Below are positions 1-5,458 of a stretch of DNA of 5,458 nt, one piece after another. Position 1 is the stretch's first letter, and every line of letters starts with the position of its first letter. The translations under genes and the position numbers were made by a program. The notes beneath the pieces were generated by a model, which was given only the letters and a program-made list of their open reading frames with translations, was not told the DNA's origin and did not search any database. Origin of the DNA: an uncultured Saprospiraceae bacterium (GTDB lineage Bacteria > Bacteroidota > Bacteroidia > Chitinophagales > Saprospiraceae); the NCBI GenBank assembly GCA_938033975.1, contig CALHKJ010000028.1, positions 1 through 5,458 on the forward strand. The letters are read 5' to 3'.

Positions 1-1414
1 CGTCCGCCGGACAACTGATTGATACAGTAGGGACGGGATAAGAAACACTAAAAAACTCATCACAAATCTCAAAATCTTCATCAGTATCAAACATACCGTT
101 ATCATTCTCATCATCAAATAGAGTATATCTTCTTGTTACCAACAAAGGATCTCCAGGACAACCAGTACCTGTAGAACTTATTATTTCACTTGTCATGACA
201 GTTGTGTAACAACTATCATCTATTTGAAAAACGAGATTTTGATCGGTGATTTCGTCATTGATATCAGTAACAGAGCACCCAGGAATTGGAATTGGTGTCA
301 TTGGTAATGAACAAGTAACATCAAATGTGCAACAACTTGCAGTTGTTGGGCTTGAAAATGGAACACATTCAGGGTTACCAATAATATTTAAATTATTGAC
401 ACTCATTGTATATGTCTCTCCATCGTTTGGAGCATCAAAGGTTAAACCTGTCCACACCAAATTTCCTCCTGAATCATACCATTCATAAATATTGCTACCA
501 CAAAACACATCTGGTACATATGTTAGTGTGACGGTACCTCCGTTACATACATTTTCAAAAGATCCTGTAAGTGGCGGATATACATATGCTAAACTTGTTG
601 CAGAGGGGTCTTCTACAATACAATCACTTAAAGCAGATGAACCTGTAGCAGTAACTGTATATTCAAATATTAATCCATCACAATCTGCAGATGTTAAAGC
701 TGGACCATCGTAAAAAAACATTGGTTCAGCACAATCAGTACAAGATAAATATTCCAATGTTGGATCATCAGGTGAAGTCCAAGAAATTGTTGGGCTTACA
801 TATTGTACATCCGACGATCCAGCACCGCATTGAGGAATCTCTCCACCTGTTGTATTAAAACTTGTCATACATCCTTCGACTATATTATCGACTTCAATAG
901 TTAGTGCAGGTATTCCTAGGATACTGACCTCTAATGGATTATTTGCATTTCCTGGCTTGCACACAAGAAGCTCTACCATAGTCACACCATCTGGAATACA
1001 AACATCCTCTTGACACAAATCTATTCCTGACCCAGGCAGAGGACAAGTAAAGTCAACAAAACCCTCAGTCGAACATGGTGGATCAAAACACATTGCTAAT
1101 CCTTCGAAATTGTCACCAACATTAATATTAAATATCAAACAAGAATTATTTCCTTGTTGACCATTACAACACTCTCCTGAAAGTGGATATGAACCAGTAA
1201 CAGTCCCAGTTGTAGAACCTACTAAATCAATATCATATTCAGATACAGTCAAATCACATTGTGCATTTATTATTTGACTTGATCCTAAAAAAATCATGCT
1301 GATCAAAGCAAAATTGAAAACAATAGATGTTTTCTTTTTTGAGCTTTTTTTGTACATACTCATGCACAAATCAGTATACTTAGATGTATACCTCTTAGTA
1401 GTTAAGGATTTCAT
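1..1414 (-). CDS. Large Cys-rich secreted/cell-surface protein, N-terminal part (runs off the left edge)
   Basis: I found this by translating the minus strand: the frame is open from 1507 to base 1 with no stop, so the C-terminus is outside the window. Counting from the ATG at 1414, residues 22-30 are Lys/Ser-rich, 31-48 are hydrophobic, and the segment ends IINAQ before Cys53, which fits a signal peptide for Sec export. Q at -1 argues against a lipobox. About 6% of residues are Cys. Visible modules: roughly 53-170 with a CC pair (82-83) and CKPGN (152-156); roughly 175-290 with CTDC (225-228); an Ig/PKD-like stretch about 290-362 containing YEWY (310-313); and an HYR-like module from about 380 ending in SCPAD. 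Residues 435-443 fit DxNxNGxxD, a calcium-loop pattern. Such architectures are typical of giant Bacteroidota surface proteins, often type IX secreted, but the sorting domain would lie outside the window. The start is uncertain: ATG 1363 gives a more standard signal peptide; ATG 1492 is also in frame. The function is unknown; adhesion or matrix is an inference. Confidence 0.85.
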   Translation of the reverse strand, partial: MKSLTTKRYTSKYTDLCMSMYKKSSKKKTSIVFNFALISMIFLGSSQIINAQCDLTVSEYDIDLVGSTTGTVTGSYPLSGECCNGQQGNNSCLIFNINVGDNFEGLAMCFDPPCSTEGFVDFTCPLPGSGIDLCQEDVCIPDGVTMVELLVCKPGNANNPLEVSILGIPALTIEVDNIVEGCMTSFNTTGGEIPQCGAGSSDVQYVSPTISWTSPDDPTLEYLSCTDCAEPMFFYDGPALTSADCDGLIFEYTVTATGSSALSDCIVEDPSATSLAYVYPPLTGSFENVCNGGTVTLTYVPDVFCGSNIYEWYDSGGNLVWTGLTFDAPNDGETYTMSVNNLNIIGNPECVPFSSPTTASCCTFDVTCSLPMTPIPIPGCSVTDINDEITDQNLVFQIDDSCYTTVMTSEIISSTGTGCPGDPLLVTRRYTLFDDENDNGMFDTDEDFEICDEFFSVSYPVPTVSISCPAD

Positions 1415-1503
1415 TTTAAATGGTTTAGTTGTTCTTAATGATAAACTTGAATACAATTCAATGAAAGAAGAATCGTGTTTTGGGAAAAACATAAAAATGG
1501 AAT

Positions 1504-1545
1504 TAGGTTATTAATCAGTTATTATATATCATAATGATTAACCTA
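1504..1545. repeat. Bulged inverted repeat upstream of the secreted-protein gene
   Basis: TAGGTTATTAATCA at 1504-1517 pairs with TGATTAACCTA at 1535-1545, giving 11 pairs once a 3-base TTA bulge is allowed, with a 17-base AT-rich loop. It lies just before the earliest possible ATG (1492) of the downstream minus-strand gene. It could be a 5' leader hairpin or an operator, but the AT-rich background makes chance pairing possible. Confidence 0.4.
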
Positions 1546-1575
1546 TTTAATTAGAAAGGACATAGCACAGCCATT

Positions 1576-1596
1576 AGATATAAGGTGATTATATCT
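1576..1596. repeat. Short hairpin, 8-bp stem with 5-base loop
   Basis: AGATATAA at 1576-1583 is perfectly complementary to TTATATCT at 1589-1596, with the loop GGTGA on the plus strand (TCACC on the minus strand). The stem has only one G:C pair, and no T-run follows directly on either strand, so it is not a convincing terminator. The role is unknown. Confidence 0.3.
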
Positions 1597-1767
1597 TCCA
1601 AAATTTTATTTAAAATAAAATTACATGAGTACTTTTAAAAAGCAATCAAGCAATATTATTTTAAAACATATTTGGTAAATGATTAGGAAAATTCAATTTC
1701 CTGCAGACTGAATGGAGTCATTTTCATGATTAGGTTGGTTAAAAATTATTCAAAATCGGTGTTTAAC

Positions 1768-1828
1768 AAATTGATTATTAGTACTTAACCTATACTTTAA
1801 TAAATTAATATAAAGAAATAATCAATTT
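1768..1828. repeat. 12-bp perfect inverted repeat with 37-base spacer
   Basis: AAATTGATTATT at 1768-1779 is the exact reverse complement of AATAATCAATTT at 1817-1828. The match does not extend in either direction. Each arm has only one G or C, so thermodynamic stability is low and a chance origin cannot be excluded. It might be a protein-binding site pair or a remnant of a mobile element, but no ends or target duplications support the latter. Confidence 0.35.
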
Positions 1829-2089
1829 AATTAGTGAGAAAAATACGTCATATTCCATTGATTATCAAAGCTTTGCAAACAAAATTTATCAAAATCATTG
1901 TTTTCCACTAGGAATCTTTCTGAGAAAATTAACTAGAATCAAGTAGCTAATAGAAATTAACATCTAAATAAATCTTGCAAAAGATTAAGTAACATTGAGG
2001 ATTAACACTTATTCATGATTTTATACATTCCTTTGCTTTTTTGGAATATATATCTTCATTTTGGTGAACTGGTAGAATATATAAGTAGA

Positions 2090-2101
2090 GCTAAATTTAG
2101 C
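2090..2101. repeat. Perfect 12-base palindrome
   Basis: GCTAAATTTAGC is its own reverse complement. It lies about 30 bases beyond the batA stop in the direction of transcription, after the possible terminator hairpin. A loop-free palindrome of this size suits a dimeric DNA-binding protein better than an RNA hairpin, but nothing else supports a regulatory role. Confidence 0.3.
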
Positions 2102-2110
2102 AAGATCGCC

Positions 2111-2145
2111 TAAAATAAGTGGGTTGCATTATTAAGGAACAACCC
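2111..2145 (-). terminator. Possible Rho-independent terminator overlapping the batA stop codon
   Basis: Read on the minus strand, GGGTTG (2145-2140) pairs with CAACCC (2126-2121) across a 13-base loop, and the T-rich stretch ACTTATTTTA (2120-2111) follows. The batA TAA stop at 2134-2132 lies inside the loop. The 6-bp stem is the most GC-rich pairing in the spacer and sits where the operon would be expected to end. Against it, the loop is long and the T-tract is interrupted, so termination may be weak or the pairing incidental. Confidence 0.45.
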
Positions 2146-3136
2146 TCAATATCAAATACTTAATAATCCACTCTAAAGCAATTAACAACATGCCCAGTAG
2201 CAAGAATTTCCTGAACTCATTCTTGTACCTTGTCAATACATTGACCTCGATTTCAGTTTTTTCCAACTGATCGATTTGATTATAAATATCTTCTAAAGCT
2301 GCTTGATTGGTTGCACGATTGTATCGACCACCGGTAAGCCTTGCAATCTCATTCAATAATTCTTCATCAATTTCAACACGAGAACGACCAAAAACATAGG
2401 TACCATCAGTTCTCCTTTGAATAGGAGCAATTGCCTCACCCATCGTACCAACACCTATTGTATATACCTTCACCCCGATTTGTTGAGCAATTTCTGCAGC
2501 TTGCATAGGTTTTATATAACCAGCGTTGTTTACTCCATCTGTCAAAAGAATAACTACTTTACTTTCTGATTCACTTTCTTTCAGACGATTCACAGCTGCA
2601 GCCAACCCCATACCAATAGCCGTTCCGTCTTCTAGTAATCCACATTGAAGATTACTAAGAAATTCTTTCAAAATTTTATGATCGCTAGTAAGTGGGCATT
2701 GAGTAAAACTCTCACCAGCAAATACTGCCAAACCCATCCTATCATATTGCCGCTTATCAACAAATTGTTTTGCAACTTCTTTACTAACAGATAATCTATC
2801 TGGATTAAAATCACGAGACAACATACTACTTGACAAATCCATCACCAGTATAATATCAATACCTTCTGCCTTTACTTCCTCCTCTGTAAGAACCAACTGA
2901 GGTCTTGCCAAGGCTGTAATAAATGCAGCCATCGCCAACCACCTTAAAATAGGTAACCATTTAAATAATTTTGCCTTGTAGTTACTTGCCCCTTTAATGG
3001 AATCTACATTTGGCAAGCTAATATTTGCAGCATTGCTTCTGAAATTTTTCAAATACCACCATATCATAAATGGAATAAGCAACAACAAAAGAAAAAACCA
3101 TGGATGTTCAAATTCCAAATTACTCCACCAGCCCAT
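2132..3136 (-). CDS. batA: BatA-like VWA domain inner-membrane protein
   Basis: This is a 334-residue protein, the usual BatA length. Membrane segments are visible at about residues 12-29, 59-77 and 311-329. Between the last two lies a von Willebrand factor A domain (about 92-290) with a complete metal-ion-dependent adhesion site: D100-x-S102-x-S104 in IILVMDLSSS, T172 in EDGTA, and D200 in LLTDG. A bound divalent metal and ligand binding are therefore likely. The N-terminal segment with FEHPWFF followed by two hydrophobic spans matches the BatA/BatB layout. BatA belongs to the Bacteroides aerotolerance group, which is linked to oxygen or stress tolerance and cell-envelope integrity; the exact substrate is not established. 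It starts inside the 3' end of the preceding membrane-protein gene (17-base overlap), and a purine-rich stretch (AAAAGAAGACGAAG) precedes its ATG. It is the last gene of the cluster. BatB is the nearest alternative; position directly after the DUF58/membrane-protein pair favours BatA. Confidence 0.93.
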   Translation of the reverse strand: MGWWSNLEFEHPWFFLLLLLIPFMIWWYLKNFRSNAANISLPNVDSIKGASNYKAKLFKWLPILRWLAMAAFITALARPQLVLTEEEVKAEGIDIILVMDLSSSMLSRDFNPDRLSVSKEVAKQFVDKRQYDRMGLAVFAGESFTQCPLTSDHKILKEFLSNLQCGLLEDGTAIGMGLAAAVNRLKESESESKVVILLTDGVNNAGYIKPMQAAEIAQQIGVKVYTIGVGTMGEAIAPIQRRTDGTYVFGRSRVEIDEELLNEIARLTGGRYNRATNQAALEDIYNQIDQLEKTEIEVNVLTRYKNEFRKFLLLGMLLIALEWIIKYLILRVVP

Positions 3137-4157
3137 CTTCGTCTTCTTTTATCATGAGCAATGTTTCATCCACCAGGCTTCTAGCCTTATCCATAAATTC
3201 TTGATGGATAGATTCTTCAGGTGTCGCTTTGGCAAATTTTACCATGTCTGCAATTTGAAGAATGTTATTGAGATTTTTTGTATGCTTTGGATCAAAATCC
3301 ACCTCCTTTAAGGATCTGTTTATTTCACCAGTTGTAGATTCTAAAGCCTGAATGCCAAATCGATTTTCGAGATACTCTCTCACAGTATAGGTCAATTCTG
3401 TTTGATACTCCTTAATCTTTCCTTCCTGCCACAATTTCTTTTTATCAAGAGCTTCTAATTTTTCATATGCAATTACATGAGCCGGTCTAATAACTTCTTC
3501 CTCGGCTGCTCGCTGAATTTCCTTCTCTTTCTTCTTCAATAAATAGAAATACAAAATTATCCCAGCTAGTAGAATGGCAAGATTGACCAATCCAAACCAA
3601 AACCACATACTCAACTCCTTCTCTGCAGGAATAATTGGTAAAATAGGAGCTATCATTTGAGTAGTGTCTTGAATTTCGACTCCCTCTGGGGGTTTCACCA
3701 ACAAATTGCTTACCTCCAATGGCCTTACATTATACCTCCTATTTCCAATTGTATCCAATTCTACTTCTAGCTGAGGAAACTGAAAAACACCAATATCCCA
3801 AGCAATGAAACGTGTCATATTTTTATGCACAAACATGCCATCTTCACGTCTTTCAAAACTTGACCTATTTAAGATTACCGGTTGTGCGGTATTGAGATCC
3901 AAAAAGTCAAACTCTGCATTGGTTTGGAGGTCTACAGTATCATTTTGATAAAATGATATTGTAGGTTTAATCTCATCGAAATTGAGCAAGCTATATCCTT
4001 TCACCCACGATGGATTAGGTGTCACAATCTCAATACTTAAATTATTTAAATCACCAATTCCAACTGTGTCTCTCTCAAAAGAAATACTACTTGTAATCTG
4101 AGCATGGGAGATCCAAGAAACGCTAACTAACAATATGAGAACACAAATTCTTTTCAA
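3120..4157 (-). CDS. Bat-operon single-pass membrane protein with BatD/DUF4381-like tail
   Basis: The protein has 345 residues. It begins with a signal peptide (Lys/Arg, then CVLILLVSVSWISHAQ, likely cut near residue 20). Next come a beta-rich periplasmic region (about 21-180), one membrane span (about 185-207), a charged linker (KKKEKEIQRAAEEE) and a helical cytoplasmic tail (225-345). The tail carries LWQEGKIKEYQTELTYTVREYLENRFGIQ and then LESTTGEI; this pattern is what I recall for the tails of BatD and DUF4381 proteins in MoxR-VWA operons. The classical BatD is much longer, so I give no gene symbol. Start: a stop lies five codons upstream in frame and there is no in-frame ATG before residue 108, so TTG at 4157 is the only plausible start. 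It overlaps the TGA of the DUF58 gene as TTGA, which suggests coupled translation. It probably links the cytoplasmic MoxR/DUF58 partners to periplasmic BatA-side components; that is inference from order and topology. Confidence 0.85.
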   Translation of the reverse strand: MKRICVLILLVSVSWISHAQITSSISFERDTVGIGDLNNLSIEIVTPNPSWVKGYSLLNFDEIKPTISFYQNDTVDLQTNAEFDFLDLNTAQPVILNRSSFERREDGMFVHKNMTRFIAWDIGVFQFPQLEVELDTIGNRRYNVRPLEVSNLLVKPPEGVEIQDTTQMIAPILPIIPAEKELSMWFWFGLVNLAILLAGIILYFYLLKKKEKEIQRAAEEEVIRPAHVIAYEKLEALDKKKLWQEGKIKEYQTELTYTVREYLENRFGIQALESTTGEINRSLKEVDFDPKHTKNLNNILQIADMVKFAKATPEESIHQEFMDKARSLVDETLLMIKEDEDGLVE

Positions 4158-5023
4158 TTGGCTCGTTTCTTAAAGAATTTCAAAAGTTTTTTGACGTAGT
4201 CTTCACCAGTAGAAAGGCTCAAATGATCTGCCCTGTTTCGATTAAAAATATCATTGTAGTAAGCGAAATTAGATTCAAACCATTCTGCATATTGTTCCCT
4301 CACCTTTCGACTTGAGGTATCAAGAAAAATCAATTCGCCAGTCTCAGGATCAATAGATCTCACCATCCCGATATTAGGCATTTCTCTTTCTCTTTCATCA
4401 TAGATATGCATTCCTACAATATCATGGCGACGAGAAGCAATCGAAAGAGCAGTTTCGTATCCTTGAGTCATAAAGTCGGACAATACAAAAGTAATAGCCT
4501 TCTTCTTTTGTACATTATTCAAATACTCCAAGGCAACCGACAAATCTGTTCCCTTACTACTTGCTTCATGATAGATAATTTCCCTGATGATTCTCAAGAC
4601 ATGAGATCGACCCTTTTTAGGAGGAATGTATTTTTCAATTCCATCAGTAAAAAGTATAGCACCAATTTTATCATTATTGATCGAGGCAGAAAAAGCAATA
4701 ACAGCACCAAGCTCTGTTATCAAATCACTTTTAAATTGACTCTGAGTTCCAAAGACTGAAGACCTACTAATGTCCACCAGCAACATTACTGTAAGTTCTC
4801 TTTCTTCTTCAAACACCTTGATATGTGCATCCCCTGTTCTTGCAGTTACATTCCAATCAATATTTCTTACATCATCCCCATAATGATAATCCCGTACTTC
4901 TGAGAATGACATTCCTCTACCCTTGAAAGCACTATGGTACTCCCCTGAGAAAATATGTTTAGAAATACTTCTTGTCTTTATTTCTATTTTCCTAACCTTC
5001 TTTAAAATGTCAGCAGCATCCAT
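4154..5023 (-). CDS. DUF58 family cytoplasmic protein with VWA-like fold
   Basis: This 289-residue protein matches the short Bacteroidota DUF58 form without membrane spans. The family signature lies at about residues 35-75: GRGMSFSEVRDYHYGDDVRNIDWNVTART followed by KVFEEERE. A VWA-like domain follows, with metal-site residues D84-x-S86-x-S88 (LLVDISRSS), T159 (KGTDL) and D183 (LSDF), so the metal site looks intact. DUF58 genes nearly always follow a moxR gene, and the two products are thought to act together, the ATPase remodelling the VWA-type partner. Here the ATG shares one base with the stop of moxR (TAATG), and no strong ribosome binding site is seen, which points to translational coupling. 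The 3' end overlaps the next gene by four bases. I see no frameshift or missing core residue. The family assignment is firm; the molecular substrate is unknown. Confidence 0.95.
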   Translation of the reverse strand: MDAADILKKVRKIEIKTRSISKHIFSGEYHSAFKGRGMSFSEVRDYHYGDDVRNIDWNVTARTGDAHIKVFEEERELTVMLLVDISRSSVFGTQSQFKSDLITELGAVIAFSASINNDKIGAILFTDGIEKYIPPKKGRSHVLRIIREIIYHEASSKGTDLSVALEYLNNVQKKKAITFVLSDFMTQGYETALSIASRRHDIVGMHIYDEREREMPNIGMVRSIDPETGELIFLDTSSRKVREQYAEWFESNFAYYNDIFNRNRADHLSLSTGEDYVKKLLKFFKKRAN

Positions 5024-5458
5024 TAAGGCACTTCGACTTTAGAAATGATTCTAGAAATTATTTCTTCTTGGCTGATATTTTCAGCCTCAGCCTCATAACT
5101 AATTCCAATCCTATGACGCAATATATCTTCACAGACATTTCTTACATCATCGGGGATCACATAGCCCCTTCTATTGATAAATGCGTAAGCCTTTGAGGCC
5201 AATGCTAAGTTGATACTTGCTCTCGGCGAACCACCATAAGTAATAAGTGGCTTCAATTCAGACAAACCGTAATTTTCTGGTTCACGAGTAGCAAACACGA
5301 TATCTAGAATATAGTTAGTAATTTTATCATCCATATAAATCTTCTTCACCAACTCTCGCGCTTTGACAATCTTTTCTGGACTTACAACCGCATTGATCTT
5401 TTGCATCGTTTCTCCAGAGATTGTTTTTTGGATGATTGATCTCTCTTCATCCTTGTTT
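5023..5458 (-). CDS. MoxR-family AAA+ ATPase, C-terminal part (runs off the right edge)
   Basis: The reading frame continues past base 5458, so only the last 144 residues are present. An ATG at 5406 is internal: the codons before it read DEERSIIQKTISGET, which continues the family sequence. The visible part is the C-terminal end of the AAA+ core and the helical lid. It includes YMDDKITNYILDIVFATREP and YGGSPRASINLALASKAYAF, the latter carrying the sensor-2 region with its conserved Arg in SPRA. GYVIPDDVRNVCEDILRHRIG follows, and the protein ends in VEVP. Walker A, Walker B and sensor 1 would lie outside the window and cannot be checked. MoxR ATPases are chaperone-like motors that act on VWA proteins encoded nearby, here the DUF58 protein and BatA. 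The stop codon shares one base with the DUF58 start. The operon promoter is presumably upstream of moxR, outside the window. Confidence 0.95.
   Translation of the reverse strand, partial: NKDEERSIIQKTISGETMQKINAVVSPEKIVKARELVKKIYMDDKITNYILDIVFATREPENYGLSELKPLITYGGSPRASINLALASKAYAFINRRGYVIPDDVRNVCEDILRHRIGISYEAEAENISQEEIISRIISKVEVP

Larger units (their letters stand above)
1415..2131. other. Intergenic spacer of about 700 bases, no supportable gene
   Basis: This is a very AT-rich stretch between batA and the secreted-protein gene, both on the minus strand. I checked both strands and found only short open frames, for example 14 codons at 1727-1683 and 17 codons near 1857 on the minus strand. 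None has a convincing start or recognisable product. No tRNA-like cloverleaf or insertion-sequence ends were seen. The promoter of the secreted-protein gene should lie here, but I found no exact match to the Bacteroidota -7 consensus TAnnTTTG in the minus orientation. The nearest is TATGTTTT at 1493-1486, seven of eight bases and without a clear -33 element. The part from 1415 to 1492 is open in frame with the secreted gene and may be coding if the upstream ATG is used. Several inverted repeats, listed separately, are the only structure visible. Confidence 0.7.

Noticed and set aside
246..713. Two plus-strand open frames (246-488 and 492-713)
   Set aside because: They lie antisense to the long minus-strand secreted-protein frame, which has a signal peptide and recognisable modules. 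Their translations show no domain features.
1255..1265. Lipobox at the first Cys of the secreted protein
   Set aside because: The residues before the Cys are NAQ. Gln at -1 does not fit the lipobox, so ordinary signal-peptidase cleavage is more likely than a lipoprotein.
1296..1514. Plus-strand open frame of 72 codons
   Set aside because: It overlaps the signal-peptide region of the minus-strand gene. Its hydrophobic character comes from reading the T-rich stretch opposite the Lys-rich segment, and it resembles no known protein.
1683..1727. Minus-strand 14-codon frame beginning MKMTPFSLQ, a possible leader peptide
   Set aside because: It is too short to support, lacks an evident ribosome site or nearby attenuator, and lies about 270 bases before the next gene.
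1864..1875. Short palindrome CAAAGCTTTG in the spacer (1866-1875)
   Set aside because: At ten bases in AT-rich DNA it is within what chance would give, and it has no paired site or gene context.
2997..3311. Plus-strand open frame of 104 codons
   Set aside because: It is antisense to batA and the upstream membrane-protein gene, both firmly identified on the other strand.
4406..4759. Plus-strand open frame of 117 codons
   Set aside because: It is antisense to the well-supported DUF58 gene, and its product looks like low-complexity antisense translation.
5023..5406. Reading the MoxR fragment as a complete small 127-residue gene starting at 5406
   Set aside because: The frame continues upstream with sequence that fits the MoxR family, so the ATG at 5406 is internal and the gene is cut by the window edge.
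1..5458. CRISPR array, tRNA, rRNA, insertion sequence, phage or anti-phage defence genes
   Set aside because: No regularly spaced repeats, conserved RNA motifs, transposase or integrase signatures, or nuclease or defence domains were seen. The MoxR-VWA genes match the Bat type rather than known MoxR-VWA defence-like arrangements.

Overview
The window is AT-rich (roughly one third G+C by eye). It reads as chromosomal DNA of a marine or environmental member of the Bacteroidota, probably from the Cytophagia, Flavobacteriia or Saprospiria. Three things suggest this: the gene order moxR - DUF58 - membrane protein - batA, the lack of strong Shine-Dalgarno sites, and a large Cys-rich secreted protein built like the giant cell-surface proteins of that phylum. 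The genus cannot be fixed from this sequence. All real genes lie on the minus strand, so the order of transcription runs from high to low coordinates.

Right part (5458 to 2132): the end of a tightly packed Bat (Bacteroides aerotolerance) type operon. It holds the C-terminal third or so of a MoxR-family AAA+ ATPase (cut by the window edge), a complete cytoplasmic DUF58 protein with a VWA fold, a complete single-pass membrane protein with a signal peptide and a BatD/DUF4381-like cytoplasmic tail, and a complete BatA (VWA domain between membrane segments). Neighbours overlap by 1, 4 and 17 bases, so translation is probably coupled. The second junction uses a TTG start. By analogy with the family, the MoxR ATPase would act as a chaperone-like motor on metal-binding VWA proteins at the inner membrane. 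The usual next genes batB, batC and batD do not follow batA here.

Middle part (about 2131 to 1415): some 700 bases with no supportable gene. It begins with a hairpin that overlaps the batA stop codon and may be a terminator. It also holds several inverted repeats whose function is unknown.

Left part (1414 to 1): the N-terminal 470 or so residues of a long secreted protein. It has a signal peptide, 28 cysteines within 471 residues, and at least three module types: a CC...CKPGN module, an Ig/PKD-like region, and an HYR-like module with a possible calcium-binding loop. The frame is still open at the window edge, so the full protein is larger, possibly much larger. I see no CRISPR array, tRNA, rRNA, insertion sequence or obvious defence system.
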